Virus record (IMG/VR): IMGVR_UViG_3300021964_000279
Location: 1 to 32,389 of that record
Length of the DNA: 32,389 nucleotides
Direction: 5' to 3' (one strand)
Source of the DNA: a virus
Under the pieces are notes generated by a model, which was not told where the DNA came from, searched no databases, and saw only the letters and a program-made list of their open reading frames with translations. Below are positions 22,310 to 30,131 of this stretch, one piece after another. A program made the position numbers and the translations under genes. Every line of letters begins with the position of its first letter. The first letter of the stretch is position 1.

Positions 22310-23534
22310 CAACCTCCGATACTTCCGCAAACTCCATTGTCTGCCAGTCCCATTTTACATGTATTTCAGCGTGGGGGGCGGTACGTGCCTCTACCACGCG
22401 GATGATGGCCTGATCGTCAAGGTCTGGGTTACGCTCTACGCCAAGAACCAAATCAGCATCCTGTACAAACGACGAAGTGTAACCAATAGAGTCTGCGGTG
22501 ATAGCACGTGTACGCTTGTTGTTCAACTTCCACGACAGAACCTGAGACGTGCCCACAACAGGGATGTCGAATCTCTGCGCTAGGCGCTTTACCCCACGAG
22601 TGATGTTGGTCAAAGCCTGCGGCGATCCCTTCGGCTCACCATTCTCATCATCCATCAGATACATACCGTCGATAAACACGGCGTCAGGCTGGTACTCCTG
22701 AATCTTACCGGCAATGGCGCTGATGGTCGTGAGGCTACTACTGTCTTCGGACATCCTAAATGGGTGCATGTTCTTCATCATCCGCATAGACTTTTCCAGA
22801 CGGTCAAACTCTTTCTCAGACATCTGCCCGCTTAAGATACGCTCGTACGGAATCTTGGCGATAAGGGAATAGAAACGAGACCTCTGCTCCGCTACCGACA
22901 TCTCAAAGGAGATAAACAAAGGCTGAAGGCCGTGACGGTGGCAGGCTATAGCCATGATTAACTCGAACAATGACTTACCACGTTTTGGTTCGCCTACCAT
23001 AACAACGAACTGCTGGGGACGTAGACCGTAGGTCACTCTGTCCAACCCAGCGAACCCAGTAGGTATACCACGCAAGGCGTTCGGGTTTTCTTTCATCTCC
23101 CTATACATCTGGAGTTGGTCTTCCCAACCCTCAATAATATTGAAGTCCCGCAAACGAGCCGTGTCGGTACTGGCTGCTTGTAGACCAGTCGAAAGAATAG
23201 CCATGGCATCCTTGACGTTGTCCTTGTCAAGTGGACCCATAGCCGCACTGACCGCATCTATGATCGTGCGGGAGCGATAGGCGTCTAGAAGTTCTTCAAA
23301 CAAACCACTAAACGACTCGCTAGCAGTGTCGACTATCTCAATGTCACCATAAGCAGTGCTGAATGCACGCTCTGTGGGTACAGCGCCGTGCTTGCTGTTA
23401 TACTCGATAATCCATTGGTATACGTTTTGCCAGTCACCAGCAAAGTACACTGTCTTAATACCTGACTTAGACGCCTCACTAAGAGACTGCTCTTCAATTA
23501 TCTTGCTTATTACTAGATGCTCAATTGCTGCCAT
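22284..23534 (-). CDS. DnaB-like replicative DNA helicase
   Basis: The 416-residue protein has a DnaB-type N-terminal helical region and a RecA-like ATPase domain. Walker A is GEPKRGKS at 181-188 and is preceded by the typical GIPTGFAGLDRVTYGLRP segment. The later motifs include AVFIDGMYLM, the Walker B strand, and VPVVGTSQVL, similar to H4. DnaB helicases are hexameric and load at the origin with a DnaC-like factor, which is encoded two genes upstream (23973-24542). Its stop overlaps the next small gene. Confidence 0.92.
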   Translation of the reverse strand: MAAIEHLVISKIIEEQSLSEASKSGIKTVYFAGDWQNVYQWIIEYNSKHGAVPTERAFSTAYGDIEIVDTASESFSGLFEELLDAYRSRTIIDAVSAAMGPLDKDNVKDAMAILSTGLQAASTDTARLRDFNIIEGWEDQLQMYREMKENPNALRGIPTGFAGLDRVTYGLRPQQFVVMVGEPKRGKSLFELIMAIACHRHGLQPLFISFEMSVAEQRSRFYSLIAKIPYERILSGQMSEKEFDRLEKSMRMMKNMHPFRMSEDSSSLTTISAIAGKIQEYQPDAVFIDGMYLMDDENGEPKGSPQALTNITRGVKRLAQRFDIPVVGTSQVLSWKLNNKRTRAITADSIGYTSSFVQDADLVLGVERNPDLDDQAIIRVVEARTAPHAEIHVKWDWQTMEFAEVSEVDEIDPSFD

Positions 23535-23986
23535 TAGATCCCAAACGTCCCATCAGGTTTTGTAACGGTTGCACGAAAACCAAGCACTGCCGCGTCGTCT
23601 TCGTACGGAGTAAACAGGGTGTGAACGTCACGGTTGTACTTAAAGTCGTCACGCAGCGTGTCAAAGTCATAGTAAGCGTATACGCTCACACTGATGCCTT
23701 TACGAGCAAGCCAATGCTCTACCTGCTCTACTAATTCTTCCTCGTAGTATGTGTACACCTCTACGCCCAAGTCCAACTGATTGACCATGTGATAAACAGA
23801 CTTGAGAGGCAACTCGTTTACACGCCAGCGCCTCACTTCCTGCTTAATCCACTCATCATCTGTCAACTCTTTATCACGACGAAACAACTTACGCTTCTGC
23901 GGTTCTTCCTGACGAGTTATAAGTAGATCCTCAAACCAGCAGGCGATGTGCTTATGCGTGGTGGGGGCGATGTCACCTTTTTCCAC
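23534..23986 (-). CDS. Possible HAD-like protein, 150 aa
   Basis: The GTG at 23986, 5 bases after GAGGA, is a better start than the TTG at 24004. Its N-terminal region is basic. In residues 70-150 it has VYHMVNQLDLGVEVYTYYEEELVEQVEHWLARKGISV, then DFDTLRDD and a final LFTPYEDDAAVLGFRATV, which resembles the end of a HAD-type fold. The gene at 5553-6026 has a similar order of strand, helix, WL motif and final strand. I cannot identify a catalytic Asp pair with confidence. It sits between loader and helicase genes. Confidence 0.65.
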   Translation of the reverse strand: MEKGDIAPTTHKHIACWFEDLLITRQEEPQKRKLFRRDKELTDDEWIKQEVRRWRVNELPLKSVYHMVNQLDLGVEVYTYYEEELVEQVEHWLARKGISVSVYAYYDFDTLRDDFKYNRDVHTLFTPYEDDAAVLGFRATVTKPDGTFGI

Positions 23987-24542
23987 GAGCGTCCTCAAAG
24001 TCAAAATCGGCTAACGGATTCGCTAAGCGTGATCCATACCGGCTCTTAATGTCTTGGATAGACAAACGAGAGGTAATGATAGTCGCCTTTTGTTTGTCAT
24101 ACCGTTTACGGATGAGGCTACCCAATTCGTGGCTGGCAAACTCCGTCAACCTCTCTTCTCCTAAACCATCAATGACCACCACATCGAATACTCCTTTGAC
24201 GTACTTCACAATGTGAGGGCTTGAGTACATTTCTGGGAGTAAGCCGTCATTATCAAACGAATCCTTAATCATCTCTATGTAGTCGTCCGCCTCCAACCAA
24301 CGACCCGATACGCTGTGCTCCTTGACGGCCTCCGTCAAGGTGCGTGCCGCAATCAGTGATTTACCGGAGCCGGAGGGGCCTTGTATAAACAAGTTTCCAT
24401 CACCTCGGAGAGCCACCGCTGGCCAGTCCTCCATCGCTTCATGGATGCGCTTAGGAACGTGTAGATGAAACAACCGCTCCCCTACGGAACGGTTACGCCA
24501 CCAGTTTTCGCTTTTCCAGTCTAATGGTGTGCTGTAGTTCAC
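23973..24542 (-). CDS. DnaC-like helicase-loader ATPase
   Basis: This 189-residue AAA+ ATPase has Walker A GPSGSGKS at 55-62 and Walker B VVVIDGLGEE at about 119-128. The following KATIITSRL strand, and the length without an extra domain, resemble DnaC/IstB-type proteins, which load the DnaB helicase. Its place upstream of the helicase and primase agrees. The GTG start overlaps the preceding stop (GTGA) and has AAGGAG before it. A transposition ATP-binding protein of IstB type is the main alternative, but no transposase is present. Confidence 0.85.
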   Translation of the reverse strand: MNYSTPLDWKSENWWRNRSVGERLFHLHVPKRIHEAMEDWPAVALRGDGNLFIQGPSGSGKSLIAARTLTEAVKEHSVSGRWLEADDYIEMIKDSFDNDGLLPEMYSSPHIVKYVKGVFDVVVIDGLGEERLTEFASHELGSLIRKRYDKQKATIITSRLSIQDIKSRYGSRLANPLADFDFEDARGKR

Positions 24543-25258
24543 CAGCGCTCCTTATTGGTTACGGACTTTATAGAGAGGACTGCCTGCTTAACCGTGCTGT
24601 GTTTCTTCTTCATGCTTTTAGGGGATTTAACCGGGGAGGCCAACTCTTGGGGAAGAGTGATCATAGACAAAGTATCACGCAGTTGTCCAGAACCGCTCTC
24701 GTTATCTCCAAGATTCCACGAGATTAGATCTTCTAAAGCGGACAACCTTTCCGACAGGTACGGCTCTGGGTCGTCTATGCGAATAATGTCAACAACGAGT
24801 TCTGGGTAGCGGAGAACAGATTCATCGCACACGAGTAAAACCGCCCTGCGAACCTCCCTAGTGTCCATAAAAGGCCCGTTGTTAGGCATACCATCTAGCA
24901 ACCACTGGGCTACTACATCGGCTAGAAGAACAGACGACTCAGCGGACAGTTCTTCTTGTACCTCTTTTTTGCAGAACATCAAAGCGGGGTACTCCGAAGA
25001 GGAATACGGTGATGAGTAAAACCTATCCACCAACGACTTTATTTCGTCTGTTGTGAATCCTTTTGAAAGAAGACGAGAGAAATTACTAGAAAGAATTGCT
25101 TTGTCTTCTTGGCCAAACCTCTGGCTCATACGCATAGAACGATGGTACCCAAAGTACTTAACCAATTCATAGACCTTGTTACTTGCTCTCTTTTTGGTGC
25201 CCGTACGCTCTTCCCAACCGTTGTCGGGGGCATCTGGATCAGCGCCAAAGGTAGGCAT
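24539..25258 (-). CDS. Probable replication-associated protein, 239 aa
   Basis: The ATG at 25258 has AAAGGG 7 bases before it. The TTG at 25402 would add 48 residues, but that stretch holds the promoter-like site and the inverted repeat, so I do not use it. The product is helical with an N-terminal basic region. It has a long hydrophobic-charged region (residues about 50-190), then a basic tail (PKSMKKKHSTVKQ). By position (directly before the DnaC-like loader) it might be an initiator or DnaD-like factor, but no clear motif shows this. Function is not assigned. Confidence 0.72.
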   Translation of the reverse strand: MPTFGADPDAPDNGWEERTGTKKRASNKVYELVKYFGYHRSMRMSQRFGQEDKAILSSNFSRLLSKGFTTDEIKSLVDRFYSSPYSSSEYPALMFCKKEVQEELSAESSVLLADVVAQWLLDGMPNNGPFMDTREVRRAVLLVCDESVLRYPELVVDIIRIDDPEPYLSERLSALEDLISWNLGDNESGSGQLRDTLSMITLPQELASPVKSPKSMKKKHSTVKQAVLSIKSVTNKERW

Positions 25259-25280
25259 AACCAAACCCTTTCTCCATGGC

Positions 25281-25331
25281 GGAGCGGACGCCTTATGACC
25301 AGCCCAACCACGAGAGGTAGGCGTCCGCTCC
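25281..25331 (-). repeat. 13-bp perfect inverted repeat in the leader of the replication block
   Basis: GGAGCGGACGCCT (25281-25293) and AGGCGTCCGCTCC (25319-25331) are exact inverted copies with a 25-base loop. The repeat lies between the promoter-like site at 25373-25402 and the ATG at 25258. In the RNA it would form a stable stem-loop ending 22 bases before that ATG. It could regulate translation or transcription of the replication genes, or be an origin or protein-binding site. No T run follows, so it is not an ordinary terminator. Confidence 0.7.
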
Positions 25332-25372
25332 TTACCATGAAAGGAGACACGTATGGAACCCGTGCCAATACG

Positions 25373-25402
25373 AATGTACCACGGATCGTACGACCAAGTC
25401 AA
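25373..25402 (-). promoter_or_regulatory. Promoter-like site for the replication block
   Basis: On the minus strand TTGACT (25397-25402) and TACATT (25373-25378) are separated by 18 bases. They match the consensus at 5 and 4 of 6 positions. Transcription would start near 25366 and give a leader of about 108 nt before the ATG at 25258. The spacing is the same as in the site at 26249-26278. It lies in the largest gap of the right half of the window. Confidence 0.6.
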
Positions 25403-25418
25403 CGATCCTCAAATAAAA

Positions 25419-26219
25419 TCAGAATTGAATACGGGAAAGTGCCCGCAACATCCACAGTCGCGCCTGCTCCAGCGAGGCTTTAGCCATAGACGATTCAAAG
25501 TCCTTACAGTTGTCAGCGTACTCAGTGAAGTCGTGGTACAAACGGACAAAGTCATAATCGTTAGGGGCTGGCGGTGGGGGCGTTGGGTCGTCCTTGGGTA
25601 TCGTAGAAGGAGTCTCTGCCGGGGCTTCCTCTGCTCCGAACAATTCTTCGATGATACCGGACTTGGTCTTAGACGTGAGACCTAACTTTTCTCCGTAGCG
25701 CTTTACAGCGGGAACGGCCATACCCTCCAACTGCTCTCGGGTGAACCGACTGTTGTCGTCTTCCTCGGTATGCTCCTCTTCCGTGAGTGCCGCAGGCTCG
25801 GGGGTATCAGGGTGGTACTCCACCACGATGGGGGCTAATCCGTTGCTAAGTTCTCGCACACGAACACTCTCGTTACTGTCAAAGATGGTGCCCAGCAATT
25901 CTTCGTCAGCGTCGTTCCACAGGATCAACACTTCGTTGTCAATTGATTTGACCAAGGATGACTCAGTGTCGCGTACTTTGACAACGTTGACAGTGTCTAT
26001 CTGACGGAGATCTGGGTGGACATTCTGTCCATCAGAGTACAACAGGTTGGTGGTGTACTCGTTGTCAACTAGGTACTCCAACACGGCGTCCATTGCCCCA
26101 TTCATGGACTTAGGCCAAGCAACGGACACCTCGTCTCCAGACGACAAGGCATCGGCAAGGGATTCCTTTACGGCATCAGCGGGGCAATCCCCTGTTCCAA
26201 TAATGACTACATGACTCAT
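25419..26219 (-). CDS. Hypothetical protein with SAP-like motif, 266 aa
   Basis: The first 130 residues look like an alpha/beta domain starting with a Rossmann-like strand (VVIIGTG). Residues about 159-195 (FTREQLEGMAVPAVKRYGEKLGLTSKTKSGIIEELFG) resemble a SAP or Rho_N-type helix-extended loop-helix, which usually binds nucleic acid. A Pro-rich linker (residues 203-220, with PTPPPP) and a C-terminal helix follow. The start has GGAGACGCTATG. I recall such proteins in actinophages, without function. It has its own promoter-like site and dyad (26228-26278) upstream. Confidence 0.75.
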   Translation of the reverse strand: MSHVVIIGTGDCPADAVKESLADALSSGDEVSVAWPKSMNGAMDAVLEYLVDNEYTTNLLYSDGQNVHPDLRQIDTVNVVKVRDTESSLVKSIDNEVLILWNDADEELLGTIFDSNESVRVRELSNGLAPIVVEYHPDTPEPAALTEEEHTEEDDNSRFTREQLEGMAVPAVKRYGEKLGLTSKTKSGIIEELFGAEEAPAETPSTIPKDDPTPPPPAPNDYDFVRLYHDFTEYADNCKDFESSMAKASLEQARLWMLRALSRIQF

Positions 26220-26227
26220 AGCGTCTC

Positions 26228-26247
26228 CTTCGTTCTATGGAACGAAG
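26228..26247 (-). repeat. 20-bp dyad near the promoter and start of the 266-aa gene
   Basis: CTTCGTTC (26228-26235) and GAACGAAG (26240-26247) are perfect inverted copies with a 4-base loop. The dyad covers the predicted transcription start and ends next to the ribosome-binding site. It may be a repressor operator or a translation-controlling hairpin. It has GTTC-N4-GAAC order, which is the opposite of the LexA-type GAAC-N4-GTTC box. Confidence 0.55.
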
Positions 26248-26248
26248 A

Positions 26249-26278
26249 AAGTTACTAGAAGGGGAACACCCGTGTCAA
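26249..26278 (-). promoter_or_regulatory. Promoter-like site after the baseplate block
   Basis: On the minus strand a perfect TTGACA (26273-26278) is followed after 18 bases by TAACTT (26249-26254), which fits TANNNT. Transcription would start around 26242, inside the dyad at 26228-26247. It separates the tail genes from the 266-aa gene and the replication block. Confidence 0.55.
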
Positions 26279-26281
26279 GGA

Positions 26282-28213
26282 TCAGTTCGGAAGAGTCGTC
26301 AGGAGACTGGCCCCAGCAACCTGCTGGAAGTTGACGTTGGGCAGACTCGTACTCTGATTAGTGTATATAGCCTTTTCGTACACCGGGAGCACATTGAGGC
26401 ACACCGAAGAGAAGACTCCTTTGGTTTTGCGATACTGCTCTGTGTACACGGACACCGAGTCGTTAGCAGTACCCAACCACCGGTGGTCTTTAATTGACTC
26501 GTTGGTAGCGCCGCCAACTGTGTCGATAAGCCATCCCGACAAACTCTCGTTACCATCAAAGTAGTTACCGATAAAGTTTCTCTCTGCGATCATCTTGTAA
26601 GGAGAGAACGGGCCGGAAGAAAGATCCACTAAGAACTCAATAAAACTAGCCTGCAAGGTGCCGGTTACTCCTGAGTCAGAAGGGTCGGTGATACTGACTT
26701 GATAAGCGTTTTTGTCTACTGCTTTTTTAGAGGTAGAAGTACTACCCAAAATGTTGCCATCTACATCTACGATTCGAACCCATTTAATGTCCCCAATGTA
26801 AGTACCGTGCACAGAAAAAGTAACCTGATCGTACAGGCGCACAGGTACAGCACTGGCTAAACGAAACATCACATGAGTTACACCTGCTGAATCACCAGCA
26901 TTAGTGGTTTGATATACCTTACTAGTGACTGAGTATGCCGGGGTAGCACCACCAGTTGCGTAGGCGCTATACGTGGTGTCGGTGAAACCTAAGGGGGTAG
27001 CCACCTCATCCTCATGCGCGGGGCGGTCATTAACCATCGCTCCCCAACTGGTCAGGTTTCGATCTTGCGTTTCCCATAAGGGGTCAGGAATGTAGTTAAC
27101 ACGCTGCTCGTACACATTGATGCTTCCAGAACCAGCAGAACCGGCACCTCTGTCCAGTTCGACATCGCAGCCAGTAAGAGCGCGAAGGATATGACTAATC
27201 TGAGATTCGGTACCCTTTGATCTACGTAAGTACCCAATTTCATACAACACCCTACGTAGTCTCTCTGCTCCTAGGTCTGAGGATGCTAGACCTACTCCTA
27301 ACTGCTTTGAAATGGCGTCAAGCACCTCGGTGTCAGCAATGGCCGGGTCTCTTGACACCATCATGTAGTCGATAGTTGTCCTAATTCGGTCTACGTCAAA
27401 ACCAAATATCGACATAAACTTATAGAGGTCTCCGACTCGATAACCGTCTGCTTCCCTAGGCCAAGGAACGCCTCCCAACAACTCCACAAAACTGTCGTTA
27501 CTAACCGAAGGCGTAGCCCTTTTGAAATCCTGTAGTCGGTAGTACATCGGAATGCGATTCCACAACATGTCTGTGGACTTGTAGTTTTTGGGAACGAGAA
27601 CTCTTAGGGAGGCGGCTTTCTCATAATAAGAATTCTGTCCTACTGCGGCGTACTCTACAAACAAACTGTAGTAAGCCCACCTGCCTGATACGGGGTAATC
27701 GTCAGGGTTGGTGTCAACACTGTGCAAAGAAGAGCCAGAAAATCTAGTGTTTACCACCTGTACACCGGAGTTAACTGTCTGTGGTTCTCCTTGCGTGGAG
27801 TACACAACAATAACCGCTGCCGGGCTGGGGGCACCGGTAGACAGAGGGCTACTCGCACCCGCCTCGGACGAAACAGATGGCAACTCAGTTAAACCATAAG
27901 ACAAGGTAACTTCGTTGTAGCCGGTGGCGATTGCTGAAAAGGAGTTTTCCGGTGCAGAGGCTGGGGGCAACTGAAGTCCGTCAGCACGAAGAGCGTTGTC
28001 CTGAGAACGTTCGACGAGGTACCAAGCGCTAGTGTCACTGTCGTATTCATAGAATCCAGCACCCTGTAGCAGGCCGGGGTCAGTTTGGTAAATAATCTGA
28101 CCGTCGTATGGGCTGGACACCAAACCGGGGTCGGTTACTACCTCGTAATTGAATCGCGTGTAAGAACCACCGCTGGCAAAGTTGTACCTAAGGCGAAAAG
28201 AGGTGTAAGCCAT
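26282..28213 (-). CDS. Tail protein, P2 gpI-like baseplate protein with C-terminal beta domain
   Basis: This 643-residue protein has an N-terminal variable domain (about 1-200) and then a P2 gpI-like tail domain. In that domain, residues 209-285 include MLWNRIPMYYRLQD and YKFMSIFGFDVDRI, and 315-350 contain ERLRRVLYEIGYLRRSKGTESQISHILRALTG, a hallmark of the tail protein I family. The remaining 290 residues are rich in Thr, Ser, Gly and Asp and probably form beta domains for fibre attachment or glycan binding. The start overlaps the gpJ-like stop (TGATG). gpI connects baseplate wedge to tail fibre in contractile tails. Confidence 0.85.
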   Translation of the reverse strand: MAYTSFRLRYNFASGGSYTRFNYEVVTDPGLVSSPYDGQIIYQTDPGLLQGAGFYEYDSDTSAWYLVERSQDNALRADGLQLPPASAPENSFSAIATGYNEVTLSYGLTELPSVSSEAGASSPLSTGAPSPAAVIVVYSTQGEPQTVNSGVQVVNTRFSGSSLHSVDTNPDDYPVSGRWAYYSLFVEYAAVGQNSYYEKAASLRVLVPKNYKSTDMLWNRIPMYYRLQDFKRATPSVSNDSFVELLGGVPWPREADGYRVGDLYKFMSIFGFDVDRIRTTIDYMMVSRDPAIADTEVLDAISKQLGVGLASSDLGAERLRRVLYEIGYLRRSKGTESQISHILRALTGCDVELDRGAGSAGSGSINVYEQRVNYIPDPLWETQDRNLTSWGAMVNDRPAHEDEVATPLGFTDTTYSAYATGGATPAYSVTSKVYQTTNAGDSAGVTHVMFRLASAVPVRLYDQVTFSVHGTYIGDIKWVRIVDVDGNILGSTSTSKKAVDKNAYQVSITDPSDSGVTGTLQASFIEFLVDLSSGPFSPYKMIAERNFIGNYFDGNESLSGWLIDTVGGATNESIKDHRWLGTANDSVSVYTEQYRKTKGVFSSVCLNVLPVYEKAIYTNQSTSLPNVNFQQVAGASLLTTLPN

Positions 28214-29715
28214 CAGGTCCCCTGAATGCCGCCGCTGACCACGATCTTAGAGAGAATAGAGGACTCTCCGGTGTCGATGTGCAGTTTAGGCAGTTCGTTG
28301 TACGGAACAGTTACGCTCTGCACGGTGGCGGGAGTGGTGAGAACAGCGCTATTATCGCTGAAGTACCCACCTCCGTCGTTGGGGTCTACAGTGACGTAAT
28401 CAACACCGGGGACGCTTAAGATGGCACTGTACAGTCTGCCTAGAGACAGCGTTTGACCGAAATTAAGGCGGTCAAACTGGAACAGGCCATCTATGACGTT
28501 AGCAACGTCCTGTTTCACCCAAGACGCAACAAACCTGCTGTTTACATAGATCTTGGGCTTAAAGTAGATTTGAGCGTAATCAATGGCGCTGTCGGCTGCA
28601 ACGCTTACACCTACCACAGCACGTTCCCCTACATAGGACTCTACCCGGTCTTCTAGTGTGGTGTCTTGAGCGGCACTGGTATCAGTCAAAGCAACGAAGT
28701 TGTTAACAGCCCCATGAACATACATAGTGACTGTGTTAGCGCTGTACGAGAGTGCAGCCTTAGCAACCCCCTCTACCTGCAAAGCGAGGTTCTTGAAGTC
28801 GGCCTCTGTAACCGCTCTGTTTTGCGCTGAGATCGCTGAGGGGAGCGATGCTCTCATAGAAACAATTGACTCCTCGTCAGTGCCCCCAGAAAAGGCGGAC
28901 GAGGAAACAACAGAGACACCGTCTGGTGTGTTCGAATAAAAACCATTAACAGAACCTGCTGGAATATTGCCCTCAGCACCTTGACCATACGCGTACCTAA
29001 CTCTGATCTCAGACCCTTGAGGGGGTACGAAACCGTACGATGTCGTACCAAAGCCAACTACTGTTTCAGCATCAGCAGTTGTCTCAACGTAGAACACGCG
29101 TTCACCGATAGTAGCGTCTGAAACTCGCTCAACAAATCTGTACTGAATCGGCTTAACCCCGTCCTCATACACGAATACAGTAATGCTGCCATTGACTACG
29201 TCCTTGTTAGCCAGTGTGTAGCGTTGGTCCGACTTTCCTGAAGAACCTGTGACTCCGGTGACCTTTTCAGTATTTACAACAGTTCCTTCCCGCAACGCTA
29301 CCGCGGTGCTACTGTTAGCAACCAAGGTGGCGTCGGACGGAGCGTACAACTGATAGACAGAATTACTTGCTCTTGCTACAAAACGAGTGTAAGCAGGTAT
29401 CTCAATATCTGAAGTCGTAGAGTTGCTCAAAGTTACTGTACCTGAAGCGCTGCTTCTACTACGAGGAATGTAGTCAAACAAGTTAGCGAGAGCCAAAACC
29501 GACTCTCGTTGCTGAGCAGTTGTTAGGAACGTCTCATTAGCCGCACGATCAATGTAATAGTGCAGTACGTCGGCAGTGTTAGCCCACAAATCCAGCATAA
29601 TCATGCCAAAATCTGAGGGGTCGCGGTCTGTCCACTCGGGGGCAACCCGAGCAGCGCGTGCTAGCAACTCAGTTTTAATAGTGTCAAAATCACGGCTGGC
29701 GTAATCAAAGGGCAT
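28213..29715 (-). CDS. Baseplate wedge protein, gp6/J-like
   Basis: The 500-residue protein matches phage baseplate J/T4 gp6-like proteins. The start MPFDYASRDFDTIKTELL, then the helical region DPSDFGMIMLDLWANTADVLHYYIDRAANETFL (about residues 32-64), and the late AVTEADFKNLALQVEGVAKA (about 305-324) are typical. It forms the inner baseplate wedge of contractile tails (and related machines such as type VI secretion). It lies between gp25-like and gpI-like genes, the usual W-J-I order. Coupling is by TAATG upstream and TGATG downstream. Confidence 0.9.
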   Translation of the reverse strand: MPFDYASRDFDTIKTELLARAARVAPEWTDRDPSDFGMIMLDLWANTADVLHYYIDRAANETFLTTAQQRESVLALANLFDYIPRSRSSASGTVTLSNSTTSDIEIPAYTRFVARASNSVYQLYAPSDATLVANSSTAVALREGTVVNTEKVTGVTGSSGKSDQRYTLANKDVVNGSITVFVYEDGVKPIQYRFVERVSDATIGERVFYVETTADAETVVGFGTTSYGFVPPQGSEIRVRYAYGQGAEGNIPAGSVNGFYSNTPDGVSVVSSSAFSGGTDEESIVSMRASLPSAISAQNRAVTEADFKNLALQVEGVAKAALSYSANTVTMYVHGAVNNFVALTDTSAAQDTTLEDRVESYVGERAVVGVSVAADSAIDYAQIYFKPKIYVNSRFVASWVKQDVANVIDGLFQFDRLNFGQTLSLGRLYSAILSVPGVDYVTVDPNDGGGYFSDNSAVLTTPATVQSVTVPYNELPKLHIDTGESSILSKIVVSGGIQGT

Positions 29716-30107
29716 TAGATCAATGGGCTTTCTTCAGTAAAGTCCTCTAGAGAAACCGAAAAGGTCGCCATACGAGGTCTAGATACAGGCAATGAATACA
29801 AAACTTTTACAACTGCTGTGGTCTCATAGTACGGATCTTGTTCAATAGAAAAGCCGTTTATAATTACATCGCTAATTCTGTCGCTTAGTTCCATCTTAGC
29901 ATCAATATTAATTTCTGCTGATACTAACTCATCAATAGGTTCAAAAAGATGCTGCTGGATACCGACTCCATAGGTCGGTAGACCAAACCGCTCATGCCTA
30001 GAAGTGACTAATACGTCAATAATCTTCTGCTCAGCAATAACGGTAGGAGAGGTCACGCGAGATACGCGCCCACCAGAAAAGTTGAACGGCGTCTGGATGC
30101 TGGCCAA
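29715..30107 (-). CDS. Baseplate protein, gp25/W-like
   Basis: The 130-residue product fits the GPW/gp25 family by size, place and content: an N-terminal strand (IQTPFNFSGGRVSRV), then an HERFGLPTYGVGIQQHLFEPID segment at about 38-60 and a C-terminal VKVLYSLP strand. gp25/W proteins join tube and sheath at the baseplate wedge. The following genes are J-like and I-like, which strengthens the call. The ATG at 30107 has GAGGTAAAA before it (TGAGAGGTAAAACTTGGCC...), 24 bases after the endolysin stop. Confidence 0.83.
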   Translation of the reverse strand: MASIQTPFNFSGGRVSRVTSPTVIAEQKIIDVLVTSRHERFGLPTYGVGIQQHLFEPIDELVSAEINIDAKMELSDRISDVIINGFSIEQDPYYETTAVVKVLYSLPVSRPRMATFSVSLEDFTEESPLI

Positions 30108-30131
30108 GTTTTACCTCTCAGTTCTGTGGAG

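Noticed and set aside
23973-24542. IstB-type transposition protein.
   Set aside because: No transposase or terminal repeats are near, and it lies directly upstream of helicase and primase, so a DnaC-like loader fits better.
25259-25402. N-terminal extension of the 239-aa protein starting from TTG at 25402.
   Set aside because: The stretch contains the promoter-like boxes and the perfect inverted repeat, while the ATG at 25258 has its own ribosome-binding site.
25353-25685. Plus-strand frame of 110 codons with a very good ribosome-binding site.
   Set aside because: Most of it lies opposite the 266-aa minus-strand gene, and the predicted protein is rich in Arg, Trp and Val as expected for an antisense shadow. 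No promoter was seen for it.
26228-26247. LexA-type SOS box.
   Set aside because: The half-sites are in the order GTTC-N4-GAAC, the opposite of the GAAC-N4-GTTC box, so I keep it as an unassigned dyad.
26768-26780. GATTCGAACC, the reverse of a tRNA T-loop.
   Set aside because: It lies within the coding sequence of the tail gene, and no acceptor, D or anticodon stems could be found around it.
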